Below, piece by piece: positions 8,050-16,917 of a DNA stretch of 50,886 nt. Origin of the DNA: Chloroflexota bacterium (GTDB lineage: Bacteria; Chloroflexota; Dehalococcoidia; Lucifugimonadales; Lucifugimonadaceae). Both the position numbers and the translations under genes were made by a program. The DNA lies in assembly GCA_027624075.1 (NCBI GenBank), contig JAQBUH010000014.1, positions 1 through 50,886 of the forward strand. Direction: 5' to 3'. The stretch's first letter is position 1. Each line of letters begins with the position of its first letter. Under the pieces are notes generated by a model. The model saw only the letters and a list, made by a program, of their open reading frames with translations, ran no database searches and was not told the origin of the DNA.

Positions 8050-8826
8050 TTACACGGGCCGCCTGAACATCGTCTCCGGGTCCCTGCCAACGCCAGCGCG
8101 CTGCGTCAGCACACCGTCTGATATCTCGTAGATCTCGTCTGCCAAATCCAGCAGCGTGCGGTCGTGCGTTGTCGCAACGATCGTCATATCGCGCTCCCGA
8201 GACATCTGCTGGAACAGGCCGAAGATGTTACTGGCGTTCACCGAGTCGAGCTCGCCCGTCGGCTCGTCCGCCAGGATGATGTCAGGCTGGATGGCCACAG
8301 CGCGGGCAATAGAGATCCGCTGCTGCTCGCCGCCGGAGAGCTCATACGGCCGGTGCTTGGCCCTGCGGCTCAGACCGACCATGTCGAGCACCTCTTCGGT
8401 GCGCCTCGTGCGTTCTCTGGCGGCGACGCCCGCGATGCGGAGTGGCAACTCAACGTTCTCGTAGGCCGAGAGCAGTGGAAGCAGCGCGAAGGACTGGAAC
8501 ACCACGCCGATGCGGTTGCGGCGCATCTGGATCATATCGCTCTCGTTGAAATCGGCGATGTCCCGTCCGTTGAACATCACCTGCCCCTCGCTCGGGTGGT
8601 CAAGCCCGGCAAGCAGGTTGAGCAGCGTCGTCTTGCCTGACCCTGAGCGGCCGACCAGCGTGACGAAGCTCCGGCGGTAGATGTTCAGGTTCACATTCCG
8701 TACCGCGTACACCATTTCGCTGCCGAGTTTGAACGTGCGGCTTGCGTTGTGGACCTCAATCAGCGGCGCCGTAGCGCTGCGCGCCTCAGGCTGCCTCAAC
8801 CGGTCCGGCTTACTCACCTGACTCAA
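8050..8826 (-). CDS. ABC transporter ATP-binding protein, MacB/LolD type
   Basis: A 258-residue nucleotide-binding subunit of the MacB/LolD/FtsE-like class that pairs with FtsX-type permeases. Walker A GRSGSGKTT (59-67), Q-loop Gln111 in VVFQSF, signature LSGGEQQR (163-170), Walker B IILADE (183-188) and H-loop His221 are all intact, so it should be a competent ATPase. It is the last gene of a four-gene minus-strand operon; its start overlaps the end of the preceding ATPase gene by 17 bases. The pair probably forms a heterodimer below the two large permeases. Transport of lipoproteins, peptides or another envelope substrate is an inference from the family. Confidence 0.93.
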   Translation of the reverse strand: MSQVSKPDRLRQPEARSATAPLIEVHNASRTFKLGSEMVYAVRNVNLNIYRRSFVTLVGRSGSGKTTLLNLLAGLDHPSEGQVMFNGRDIADFNESDMIQMRRNRIGVVFQSFALLPLLSAYENVELPLRIAGVAARERTRRTEEVLDMVGLSRRAKHRPYELSGGEQQRISIARAVAIQPDIILADEPTGELDSVNASNIFGLFQQMSRERDMTIVATTHDRTLLDLADEIYEISDGVLTQRAGVGRDPETMFRRPV

Positions 8827-9691
8827 GCGTCACCTTCCCGTCCGATATGCCAACCCTCACCCTCCGCCGGATAGATAGCTCGTCGAGGATCTCCCTCGGG
8901 ATCTGGATGGACCCACTGGAGTCGACCAGCAGATACTCCTCTACTTCGCCTGCCTCACCGCCGATCTTCCGTTCGAAAGAGACGGACCGTGTCGTCTCGG
9001 TGCTCGTCTTGCCGTCCCTGATGGCGATGGCGCGGCCGACGCTGCTTGAGATCGCAGGGTCGTGCGTGACGATCACGATGGTCGTGCCAAGCTCGGTGTT
9101 GACGTTGTTAAGGAGGGCCAGGACATCTGCGGCCGTCTCATCATCAAGCTCGCCGGTCGGCTCGTCAGCCAGCAGGAGCGGCGGGCGGTTTGCGAGCGCG
9201 ACAGCGATCGCCACGCGCTGCTGCTCGCCGCCGGATAGCTGCGCCGGCCTGTGGGCGTGCCTGTGACCCAGGCCAACCAGGTCAAGCAGCTCATTCGAGC
9301 GCTGCTTGCGCACCTTTGCCGGAACGCCGGTCAGCAGCATCGGGAGCTCGACGTTCTCATATGCGGTGAGGTACGGAAAGAGGTTGCGTGAGGTCTCCTG
9401 CCAGACGAAGCCGACCTCCTGCCTGCGGTACTCGACAACCTCTTTGTTCGTCATCTGGAGCAGGTCGAAGCGTCCGACGTGGACAGTGCCGGCGGACGGA
9501 GTGTCGTAGCCGGCAAGGATGTTGAGCATTGTCGATTTGCCGGAGCCAGAGGCCCCGACGACGGCAATCACCTCGCCACGTTGGACGGAGAGTTCGAGGC
9601 CACGCAACGCGACGACCTCGAGGTCTGCGACCTTGTAGATCTTGAACAGGCCGCTGCAGACCAGGTATGGCTCGTTTCCTGAAACTGTCAT
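8810..9691 (-). CDS. ABC transporter ATP-binding protein with C-terminal AbrB-like domain
   Basis: Residues 1-230 form a MacB/LolD-type ATPase: Walker A GASGSGKST (46-54), Q-loop in FVWQETS (about 98), signature LSGGEQQR (152-159), Walker B LLLADE (172-177), and His210. Residues ~252-290 are extra. The pattern EYLLVDSSGSIQIPREILDE followed by LSIRRRVRVG and a final strand matches the swapped-hairpin AbrB/SpoVT fold (strand, Gly turn, IPREIL, helix, two strands). ABC ATPases of this class normally end near residue 230. The AbrB-like module could mediate dimerisation or bind DNA. It is third in the operon, 66 bases after the preceding permease gene, and overlaps the next ATPase gene. Confidence 0.9.
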   Translation of the reverse strand: MTVSGNEPYLVCSGLFKIYKVADLEVVALRGLELSVQRGEVIAVVGASGSGKSTMLNILAGYDTPSAGTVHVGRFDLLQMTNKEVVEYRRQEVGFVWQETSRNLFPYLTAYENVELPMLLTGVPAKVRKQRSNELLDLVGLGHRHAHRPAQLSGGEQQRVAIAVALANRPPLLLADEPTGELDDETAADVLALLNNVNTELGTTIVIVTHDPAISSSVGRAIAIRDGKTSTETTRSVSFERKIGGEAGEVEEYLLVDSSGSIQIPREILDELSIRRRVRVGISDGKVTLESGE

Positions 9692-9757
9692 CTTGCTCCG
9701 AATGTTTGTCCTGGCTCCTGGCCGTCTGGCCCATTGGCCAATTAGCCGCAGGACTTG

Positions 9758-12700
9758 CTACCCGTCTCCCATGCGCATCACGCGGTGTATCGACATCCGG
9801 TAGACCGAGACCAGGACAGCGATGATAACCGCTGTGAACACGATACCGAGCAGGCCAAACGTGAGGCCGAAGCCCGCCCAGTCGATCTGGAGGACCATCG
9901 GCGGCACCAGCACCTTGTCTTCGCCCGAGTTGGCGAGGAACGGAATGATAGTGTCGCCGAGCCGCGTGCCCATGAACAGGCCGATGCCGACCGCGACACC
10001 GATAACGATCACCTGTTCCAGTACGACGAGCACCAGCAGTTGATTCATTGACAGGCCCATTGTGCGCAGCAGGGCGAACTCTCCGCGCCGGTTGCTGAAC
10101 GATACGCGGACGTGGACGAGAAAGCCGATTGCGCTTACAACGAGGACTGTGAGGAACGATATCCCAAGCAGCGCCTGCCAGCCCGCCGAGACGAGCGGGT
10201 CGACCGCCACCTGCGCCAGTAGAGATGAGCGGTCGATGACGTTCCCGCTCCGTATGCCGATGGCGCTCGCCTTCTCAGTCACCAGTGCGGCAGACGGGTC
10301 ATCTCCCTCCACCTGGAGCAGGAAGCCGTCCCTGTTTGCGCTCGCCAGGTCCCCCGCCTCGGTCCGCAGCCACACCTCGTTCGGCTGGCGTTCTCCGAAC
10401 AGTTGGGCCAGGTTCAGGCTCTCGTGCACCGCGTCGAGGTCTGCCACGAGGAACGGGCGTTCGTCCGGCTTCAGTGTCGGGAAGAGGTTGATCGTGCCGC
10501 GAATCTCGGCGCGGATGCGGGAAGGTCCAACGCCGACGAGCACCGGATCGCCGATCGAGACTCCAAACTGGTCCATGAATGTGTGGCTGGCCAGAACCGG
10601 CATCACCGGCTCTTCCCGGCCCACTGAAATGCCACGAAGCTCGCGTGCTCCGGCCGCTGTCCAGCGGAAGCGGGCGACGCCGGGGAGCAGGTTGCCGTCA
10701 ACGTCTGCGGCCACTCCGAATGTGTCACCAAGAGAGTCAGCGGAAGGCTCCAGCGTGCGCCAGCGTGTGAGGTCATCGAACTCCTCGATCACGAGCAGTT
10801 GGTCCTCGGCGCGGTTCAGTATGGCGATATCGTCGATGTCCACTGCGCCCGCCGCCGCGCCGTTCCCGAAGTCGACGACGCCTATCGAGTGGAGCCGGAC
10901 AGGATGCTTGATCAGAAGAGGCAGAGTCCTGCCAACCGGCAGCGGCGCGACGCGAGCGCCGACTCTGCACCAGCCAGGCTCGACGCCGGCTTCCGGCTCC
11001 GCACAACGGAAGCGGCCGTTGTCCAGCGCCTCAGGGAGCAGGATGCCCATCAGGATGGTGTAGTAGCGGTTGTTGGCGTCGCTCAGCCTGGCCACAAAGA
11101 AGGTGTCCGGCTGGCTGGAGAGCGGGCGGATGAGCGCGCTCAACCAGAACCCGTCTTCCGGAAGCAGAATTCCTCCGATCCCTCCGACCTCGATGGACCT
11201 GAGAGCGTTTGGAATCGACCCAGAGGCAAAGTCGTCACGGAACCAGGCGACATCCGGAAAAGTCTCCGCCTCGACGCCCAGGAGGTCGAACGTCTCGTTC
11301 GAGATCCCGAAAGAGACTGAGCCTGTCTCACGATAGACGCTGGAGGTTGCGACGATTCCCTCGACGTCGTCCAGTATGTCTGCGACCCGGAAGCTCTGGC
11401 CGCCCGTGTTTGACGTGATGGACGGGACCCGCAGGTCAGCGCCGGTGTTGTACAGCACCTGCTCCGTGGCGCTGCGCTCAAGCGTCGTCGCAAAGCTGGC
11501 GGCAAAGACGCCGAGTCCTGCGGTGAGGATGAGGAGCAGCGACAGCCGTGAGTGGCTTGCCGGGCTGCGGGCCATCTGCCAGACGCCGAGCACGACCGAG
11601 GGCGGGACGATCCGGCTGCCGAACCTGGACGACATGGCGCGTCCGGTGAGGTCCATTGTGACCGGGAAGACGCGTAGCAGAACAACGCCGGCCGCGACCA
11701 GGAACAGGGCCGGGATGGCAAGCACCAGGTTGTCGACGCCCTCCTCGCCGAAAACATCTGTAGCCACAAACGAGCCCTGTTTCGTGAGCTGCCAGAACAG
11801 GAATAACACGACGCCCAGTATGCCGAGGTCGAGGTAGTACCGCTGAATAAATGCCAGGCGCGGCGGCCGGGCCCTGGACCGCCTGTCGTTCAGTAACCCG
11901 AGTCTCGCGGCGCGGATGGCTGGCACGAATAGCGCAAGCATGCTCAGGACACCGCCTACCACGGCAAGCTGGTACGCGCTCGCCGTCAGGCGAACAGGCA
12001 GCGCCCCGCCGCCGTTCAGGTCCTCGTAAAACGGCAGCAGGCCGATCGCTGACACACCCGCCATTGCAAGCAAAGGGCCGATGATGACGGCGAGGCCGGA
12101 AAGCACTCCCGCCTCGATCACGAACACGGCGAGGATCTGGCGGGACGTTGCGCCGCGGGAGCGGAGAAGGGCGACCTCAGATCGCTGCGCGTCGACCAGC
12201 AGCGACGCCAGCGTCACGACGTAGTAGAGGACGACGAGCACGATCAGGATGAGCACGACGAACATTGGCAGCCGGTTGAAGAACAGGTCTGCCTCGAACT
12301 GGTCGAGCACATCGCCGAGCTCGGTGTCGAGCACGAAGCTATCGACGATGCCGCGCAACTCGTTGTTGGTCACTTCGAGAGTGCGGCGGATATGTGCCGT
12401 CTGGGAAGCGTCGATCGCCCGCGGGTTGGTGTCGAGGATCCATGCGAAATCGGCGCCCATTCCAGGGAAGTAGCGTGCGATCCCGTCCACGATCGACTCT
12501 TCAGAGACCACGAAGCGTGCGAAGTCAAGGTCGAGCCCCTGGGCAGCGAACGTGTCGTCGTAGATCCTCCAGAGCGGCAGGCTGGTGTCTGTGCGCTCGT
12601 ATATTCCGACCAGTCTGGCCGTCACATTGTGGCGGATGTCGTTCCAGAAAATCTTGCCACGTAGCTCGCTGCCAGGGACCAGTCCGAACAGGTCTGCGGT

Positions 12701-13273
12701 GGGCGCGTCAAGCGCCACCTCGACGTAGTAGGTCTCACCTTCCGGCGGCAGCACCAGCGCAGGGTCGGGAAACCGGCCCTGTGAGATGACGATGTTGTCA
12801 GCGACGAAGGGCACGGTCATGAACGACATGCGGCCGCAGTCGCAGGCGATCGTCCCCGCCTCGATGTCGTCCTCGGGCCTCGGAGGGCTGTTCTCTGTGC
12901 GGCACGGGCACTGGCCGGGCAGCACCTGGGCCGGCGTCTCGTCCAGCAGGAAGGTCCATGTCTTGAATGCGTGCTGCTCCTCATGCAGGAACGGGCGCAT
13001 CCGTTCGATGATCGTCCCCCGCATGGCGTCGAGAACCCGTACACGGGTCTCCTCCGTGATTGGCACGACGCCCGCCTGCACCTCGATGTCCAGGTCGTGC
13101 TGATCGATAGAGTCGAGCGAACGGTCCAGCGCGATGTTACGGAGTGAGTCGAAGTAGATAGACGCCGAGGCCATTACGGTTACTGCGAGCACGACGCCGA
13201 TCACGACCGCGGATAAGAGCCTGGCATGCGCGGCCGTGCGACGGGCGACGAGTAGCAGCGAGGCGGATAGCAA
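9758..13273 (-). CDS. Large FtsX-type ABC transporter permease (second of the pair)
   Basis: A 1171-residue permease. TM1 lies near the N-terminus (ARLLSAVVIGVVLAVTVMA), followed by a long extracytoplasmic part (~300 residues). A first FtsX block is near residues 335-460, more TM helices near 475-540 and 575-600, and a second extracytoplasmic region to about 1030. A last FtsX block of three helices closes the protein (LLGISFLTVLVVSAIGFL, LVLVVLEQVIVIGVAVGIG, FGLTFGLLGIVFTAVIIA). This is a duplicated MacB/LolC-like arrangement. The start is TTG at 13273, 3 bases after the stop of the first permease gene, with GGAG seven bases upstream, so the two permeases are translationally coupled. Substrate unknown. 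Confidence 0.9.
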   Translation of the reverse strand: MLSASLLLVARRTAAHARLLSAVVIGVVLAVTVMASASIYFDSLRNIALDRSLDSIDQHDLDIEVQAGVVPITEETRVRVLDAMRGTIIERMRPFLHEEQHAFKTWTFLLDETPAQVLPGQCPCRTENSPPRPEDDIEAGTIACDCGRMSFMTVPFVADNIVISQGRFPDPALVLPPEGETYYVEVALDAPTADLFGLVPGSELRGKIFWNDIRHNVTARLVGIYERTDTSLPLWRIYDDTFAAQGLDLDFARFVVSEESIVDGIARYFPGMGADFAWILDTNPRAIDASQTAHIRRTLEVTNNELRGIVDSFVLDTELGDVLDQFEADLFFNRLPMFVVLILIVLVVLYYVVTLASLLVDAQRSEVALLRSRGATSRQILAVFVIEAGVLSGLAVIIGPLLAMAGVSAIGLLPFYEDLNGGGALPVRLTASAYQLAVVGGVLSMLALFVPAIRAARLGLLNDRRSRARPPRLAFIQRYYLDLGILGVVLFLFWQLTKQGSFVATDVFGEEGVDNLVLAIPALFLVAAGVVLLRVFPVTMDLTGRAMSSRFGSRIVPPSVVLGVWQMARSPASHSRLSLLLILTAGLGVFAASFATTLERSATEQVLYNTGADLRVPSITSNTGGQSFRVADILDDVEGIVATSSVYRETGSVSFGISNETFDLLGVEAETFPDVAWFRDDFASGSIPNALRSIEVGGIGGILLPEDGFWLSALIRPLSSQPDTFFVARLSDANNRYYTILMGILLPEALDNGRFRCAEPEAGVEPGWCRVGARVAPLPVGRTLPLLIKHPVRLHSIGVVDFGNGAAAGAVDIDDIAILNRAEDQLLVIEEFDDLTRWRTLEPSADSLGDTFGVAADVDGNLLPGVARFRWTAAGARELRGISVGREEPVMPVLASHTFMDQFGVSIGDPVLVGVGPSRIRAEIRGTINLFPTLKPDERPFLVADLDAVHESLNLAQLFGERQPNEVWLRTEAGDLASANRDGFLLQVEGDDPSAALVTEKASAIGIRSGNVIDRSSLLAQVAVDPLVSAGWQALLGISFLTVLVVSAIGFLVHVRVSFSNRRGEFALLRTMGLSMNQLLVLVVLEQVIVIGVAVGIGLFMGTRLGDTIIPFLANSGEDKVLVPPMVLQIDWAGFGLTFGLLGIVFTAVIIAVLVSVYRMSIHRVMRMGDG

Positions 13274-13276
13274 TGC

Positions 13277-16200
13277 TTACTCCGTCGTCCTTGTGAGCAC
13301 GTGGAGCGGAAGCCTCGGGTAACCGCGCAGCAGCCCGGCGAGGATCACGGTCGCGGTAGCCGTGGCAATGGCGAGGACGATGGCTACCGGGACCCAGTCT
13401 GTCTGAAGGATGAAAGGCGGCAGGAGCCTGTCTCCGGTCTCAGTGAACGCCATCGAGTTCATTGCTATGCGGCTGATGCCGATCCCCGTCGCCACCCCGA
13501 GAACGATGCCCACCAGGCCGATCAGCGCGTGTTCGATGATGACGATGCGCAGGAACTCTGCGCGGGAGAGGCCGATGGCCCGCATGTAGGCTGAGTCGTG
13601 CTCGGTGCTCTTCGAGTGCGCGGACAGGTAGGTGATGTAGCCGAGTATCGTGGCGATTCCGCTCAGGATTATCGCCACCACACCCATGCCGCGCCAGCCT
13701 GCCACCGCAAGCGGGTCAACGGTCGTGTCCAGGAGCAGCGCCTGTCTATCGACGATCCGTCCGGACCTGAACACCGAGCGGATATCGTCGCTCACCTCAT
13801 TGTGGCGCGACGTGTCTATCGATGCGAAGAGCTCATTTGCGCCGATCGACCTGAGGCCTCTCAACTCCAGGAAGTCAATGAGTGAGGTGACCTCAGCGAT
13901 GATGAATGGATCGCGGTCGGCGTCGAGAGTCGGGAAGTAACGCAGCGTCTTCACGATTACGAGCGGTACGAAGCCGCCTCCGATGTTGGCGACGAACGGC
14001 ACGCCTACCCTGGAGTTGGTCTCGCCAAGAAATGTGGTGCTGGCGATGACCGGCAGTGGTCCTGCGGTGGCGGTGCGGTAGATGCCGCGAATGCCGCTGT
14101 TCGTGCCTCGCTCGAGCACAATACTGGCGGTGCTGGCGCCGGGCTGGCCAACGGCGCGAGGCTCGTCTGCGAGACTGTAGATGGTGTCAAGGCCGTTCGA
14201 AGTTGGCAGGCCGGTCCAGAGCCCGGCTTCGTCAAACGAGATGACCGTCTCCTCGATACCCGGCCCGGTTGCGACGAGGTCGTCGAGACTGAGTGTTGTC
14301 GGAGTCCCGCCGTCGCCGCCCGCCTGCATGAAGGTCTGGATCGAGACCAGTTCTATCGGGTGTGTCAGGTTGTCTGTCACACTGGCGGTCTGCATTGCCC
14401 ACTCGCGGCCGATCTGGCCCATCGTCGCCGTCGTAGTGCGGCCATTGGCGCCGCGGAGGATCAGCCATAGAAAATGGTCGGTTACGAACGGCTCCTGCCT
14501 CGCCCAGATCGTGAGCCGCTCAACTCCGACTGGCAGGAGGATGGGCTCCGGCTTCACCTGCACATTGATCTGCTCAAGCAGGCCGCGGATGTCCTGGTCT
14601 GCGAAGTCATCACGCAGCCAGCCGATGCTCGGGAACTTTATTGCGTCCACTGCGAAGACCTGGAACCCTGGTCCTGAGTTGGTTGTGCCAAGCAAGGCGC
14701 CTCGCCGCATCGCCATCGTCGCCAGGTTCACTCCGTCGATAGCCTCGATCTCATCGATCTTGGCCTGCGTGACGAGGTCCGAGATACCGGAAGGAACGAA
14801 GTGGATGTCTGCGCCGGTCTCGTAGAGCACCTGCTCCCGGCTGCTGCGTTCGAGCGTTGAGGCGAGCGTGCCGGAGAGTACGCCGAGTCCGCCTGTGAGC
14901 ACGAGCAGGATGATTGGCCACGCGTACCAGTACGGCCTGCGGCCAAGGCGCCAGAAGCCCACTGAGACCGATGCTGAGCCCGAGCGGCTGGCAATGGACG
15001 AGAAGGCTTTTGCAACGAGCGGGAATACCCGCAGGAAGACGAGCGCGACGGCGATCAGGAATATGGCGGGAGCAAACAGGAGCGTGAAGTCCGCCTCCCT
15101 CCCCCCGTCACGGGAAGACGAGACCACGGAGCCGCGCGAGTTCAGCTCCCACCAGATGAGACCGCCGAGCACCAGGAATAGAACATCGAGGTAGTAGCGC
15201 TGGAAGAGCGGCGGACTGTCCGGCCGCGCCTTCGCTGCCTGCTCGGCAATTACGCCGCGCCGCGCCGCCAGCATGACAGGGGCGAGTATGACCAGCATTG
15301 CGGCCAGGCCCATTGCAGCCGAGTAGACCCACGCCATCCAGGTGAATTCGACCGCCAGCGGCGAGCCGTTTGTTATCTGGTCGAAGACCGGAAGCCTGCC
15401 CATCTGCCACACGCCGAGCGCTGCGAGCAAGGGCGCAATTAGCACAGGGACGCCGATCAGGAGCAGCGCCTCGAGCGCTTCAAAGCGCAGTATCTGAAGC
15501 ATGCTCAGCCCGCGGCTGCGCAGCATCACGGTCTCAGACTCGCGCCGCGTCGATAGGAGGCCGGAGACGAGGAACAGGTAATAAACGACGATCACAACGG
15601 TGAGCGCGGCCAGCAGGAACATCGGGATGCGTACAAACGTGATCTTCTCTTCAAGCCGGGCGAAGGTGGGGTCGAGCGATGTGATGACGCTGGGCCGGAC
15701 GATCTGTTTTGCGATGTCATCCTCGAGCCGGGTTATTCTTCCGAGGAGGTCGGCGGTCGAGACGTTGTTAAGTCTTTCGACGTTTGTGAAGAAGACCCAG
15801 TTGAAGTCGGCTGGCAGTCCGGCATTGGAAGGTCCAAGGCCGCGGGTGCTAGCCTCCCACGTCACATGGAGCACAAGGGGCAGGTCACGACCGCCAAACT
15901 CGACTGGTGGCGACGGCCTCAGGATGGCGGTCGGGAACCCGAGCCAGAACTGCGACCGTTCGTCGACGGCCCTGAATATCCCGGTGATGCGCGCCTTGAC
16001 GTTGCCGATGCCACGCGGCTCGGAGACGGCGTCGATGACGTCGCCAACCTCCAGCGTAATGACCTCGTTTCCGTGCTTGCGCGTGGCCCGGTCTTGAGTG
16101 ATCGACGCCTCGATGATCCGTACACCGTCCACAATCTCGATCTTGTCTGTCGGGGGACTTCCCTCCAGGTAGAAGATCTCCCGATCGATCCCGGTCATCG

Positions 16201-16582
16201 CCTGGAAGTAGGCCCGCGATGACAGCGGGGTGGTGAGTGGCGGCGGTCCGTTGACGTTCCAGAAGTGGGACCGGCTCTTGATCCTGAACGATACCGAGTC
16301 ATAAAACGAGCCAAGGTGCTGCTCTGTGAGGCCGGCAACAACATCAGTTGACTTGTTCGCCTCGTTCACCTCAAGAGGCACCCAGCTCGAGTTGACGATG
16401 ATGTTCTTGTTGAACGGGCCTATATTCGCAACTGCGTCTGTGACGCCGATCTTTTCGAGCGCGCGCAGGTATATTGGCCCACCTGCCACAACGGTTGCGG
16501 CGATTAGAACAGCGACGAACGAGCCGGTGAGGAGCCGCGCGTCACCGCGGCCGCGGCGTCTGATGAAGTCGATGAAGGTCAG
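13277..16582 (-). CDS. Large FtsX-type ABC transporter permease (first gene of operon)
   Basis: A duplicated FtsX/MacB-type permease paralogous to the following gene: extracytoplasmic domains and FtsX helix blocks alternate in the same order. An obvious start is GTG at 16489, but that removes most of TM1. The frame stays open upstream to a stop at 16600 and encodes RRRGRGDARLLTGSFVAVLI and on into AATVV, which aligns with the TM1 of the paralogue (ARLLSAVVIGVVLAV). No ATG, GTG or TTG exists in that stretch, only a CTG at 16582 giving (M)TFIDFIRRRGRG. I therefore infer a CTG or other non-standard start near 16582. It begins the operon permease-permease-ATPase-ATPase and is divergent from the HtrA-like gene. 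Confidence 0.85.
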   Translation of the reverse strand: MTFIDFIRRRGRGDARLLTGSFVAVLIAATVVAGGPIYLRALEKIGVTDAVANIGPFNKNIIVNSSWVPLEVNEANKSTDVVAGLTEQHLGSFYDSVSFRIKSRSHFWNVNGPPPLTTPLSSRAYFQAMTGIDREIFYLEGSPPTDKIEIVDGVRIIEASITQDRATRKHGNEVITLEVGDVIDAVSEPRGIGNVKARITGIFRAVDERSQFWLGFPTAILRPSPPVEFGGRDLPLVLHVTWEASTRGLGPSNAGLPADFNWVFFTNVERLNNVSTADLLGRITRLEDDIAKQIVRPSVITSLDPTFARLEEKITFVRIPMFLLAALTVVIVVYYLFLVSGLLSTRRESETVMLRSRGLSMLQILRFEALEALLLIGVPVLIAPLLAALGVWQMGRLPVFDQITNGSPLAVEFTWMAWVYSAAMGLAAMLVILAPVMLAARRGVIAEQAAKARPDSPPLFQRYYLDVLFLVLGGLIWWELNSRGSVVSSSRDGGREADFTLLFAPAIFLIAVALVFLRVFPLVAKAFSSIASRSGSASVSVGFWRLGRRPYWYAWPIILLVLTGGLGVLSGTLASTLERSSREQVLYETGADIHFVPSGISDLVTQAKIDEIEAIDGVNLATMAMRRGALLGTTNSGPGFQVFAVDAIKFPSIGWLRDDFADQDIRGLLEQINVQVKPEPILLPVGVERLTIWARQEPFVTDHFLWLILRGANGRTTTATMGQIGREWAMQTASVTDNLTHPIELVSIQTFMQAGGDGGTPTTLSLDDLVATGPGIEETVISFDEAGLWTGLPTSNGLDTIYSLADEPRAVGQPGASTASIVLERGTNSGIRGIYRTATAGPLPVIASTTFLGETNSRVGVPFVANIGGGFVPLVIVKTLRYFPTLDADRDPFIIAEVTSLIDFLELRGLRSIGANELFASIDTSRHNEVSDDIRSVFRSGRIVDRQALLLDTTVDPLAVAGWRGMGVVAIILSGIATILGYITYLSAHSKSTEHDSAYMRAIGLSRAEFLRIVIIEHALIGLVGIVLGVATGIGISRIAMNSMAFTETGDRLLPPFILQTDWVPVAIVLAIATATATVILAGLLRGYPRLPLHVLTRTTE

Positions 16583-16917
16583 GGCGTGAGGTCTCTTTCA
16601 GCGTTTTGCGAGGCGAGTCGCCAGCAAGAGGCTCGAGCGAAATGGGTTTACGTCACTTGCGAAACGAGATGGCTAGAATACATTGCGGCCCGTGCTGATG
16701 GCGTCTGTCTGTGAGGATTCTGGTTAACGTGTGGTCTCCCCGGGCTGGCAGTCGCAGGCGTATACGTAATGTCGATGCGGAAAGAGGACCCCTGATGTCT
16801 GCGCCGGGATTTGGCCCACCTTCTGGACTCAGGTAAAGTCTTGACAATTCCGGCACAGAATGCGCTCTACAGGCATGCGCGGCCCTTTCTGACCGGCGGG
16901 GCAAGTCCGGACAAACG
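16583..16917. other. Divergent promoter region between ABC operon and HtrA-like gene
   Basis: About 335 bases lie between two divergent genes, so promoters for both are expected. A TTGACA hexamer sits at 16841-16846, 72 bases before the protease start, but no good -10 box follows at 16-18 bases, so I do not call a promoter. No strong palindrome is apparent. Confidence 0.4.

Noticed and set aside
16841-16846. TTGACA as -35 box of the HtrA-like gene
   Set aside because: No acceptable -10 hexamer lies 16-18 bases downstream, so the match may be chance.
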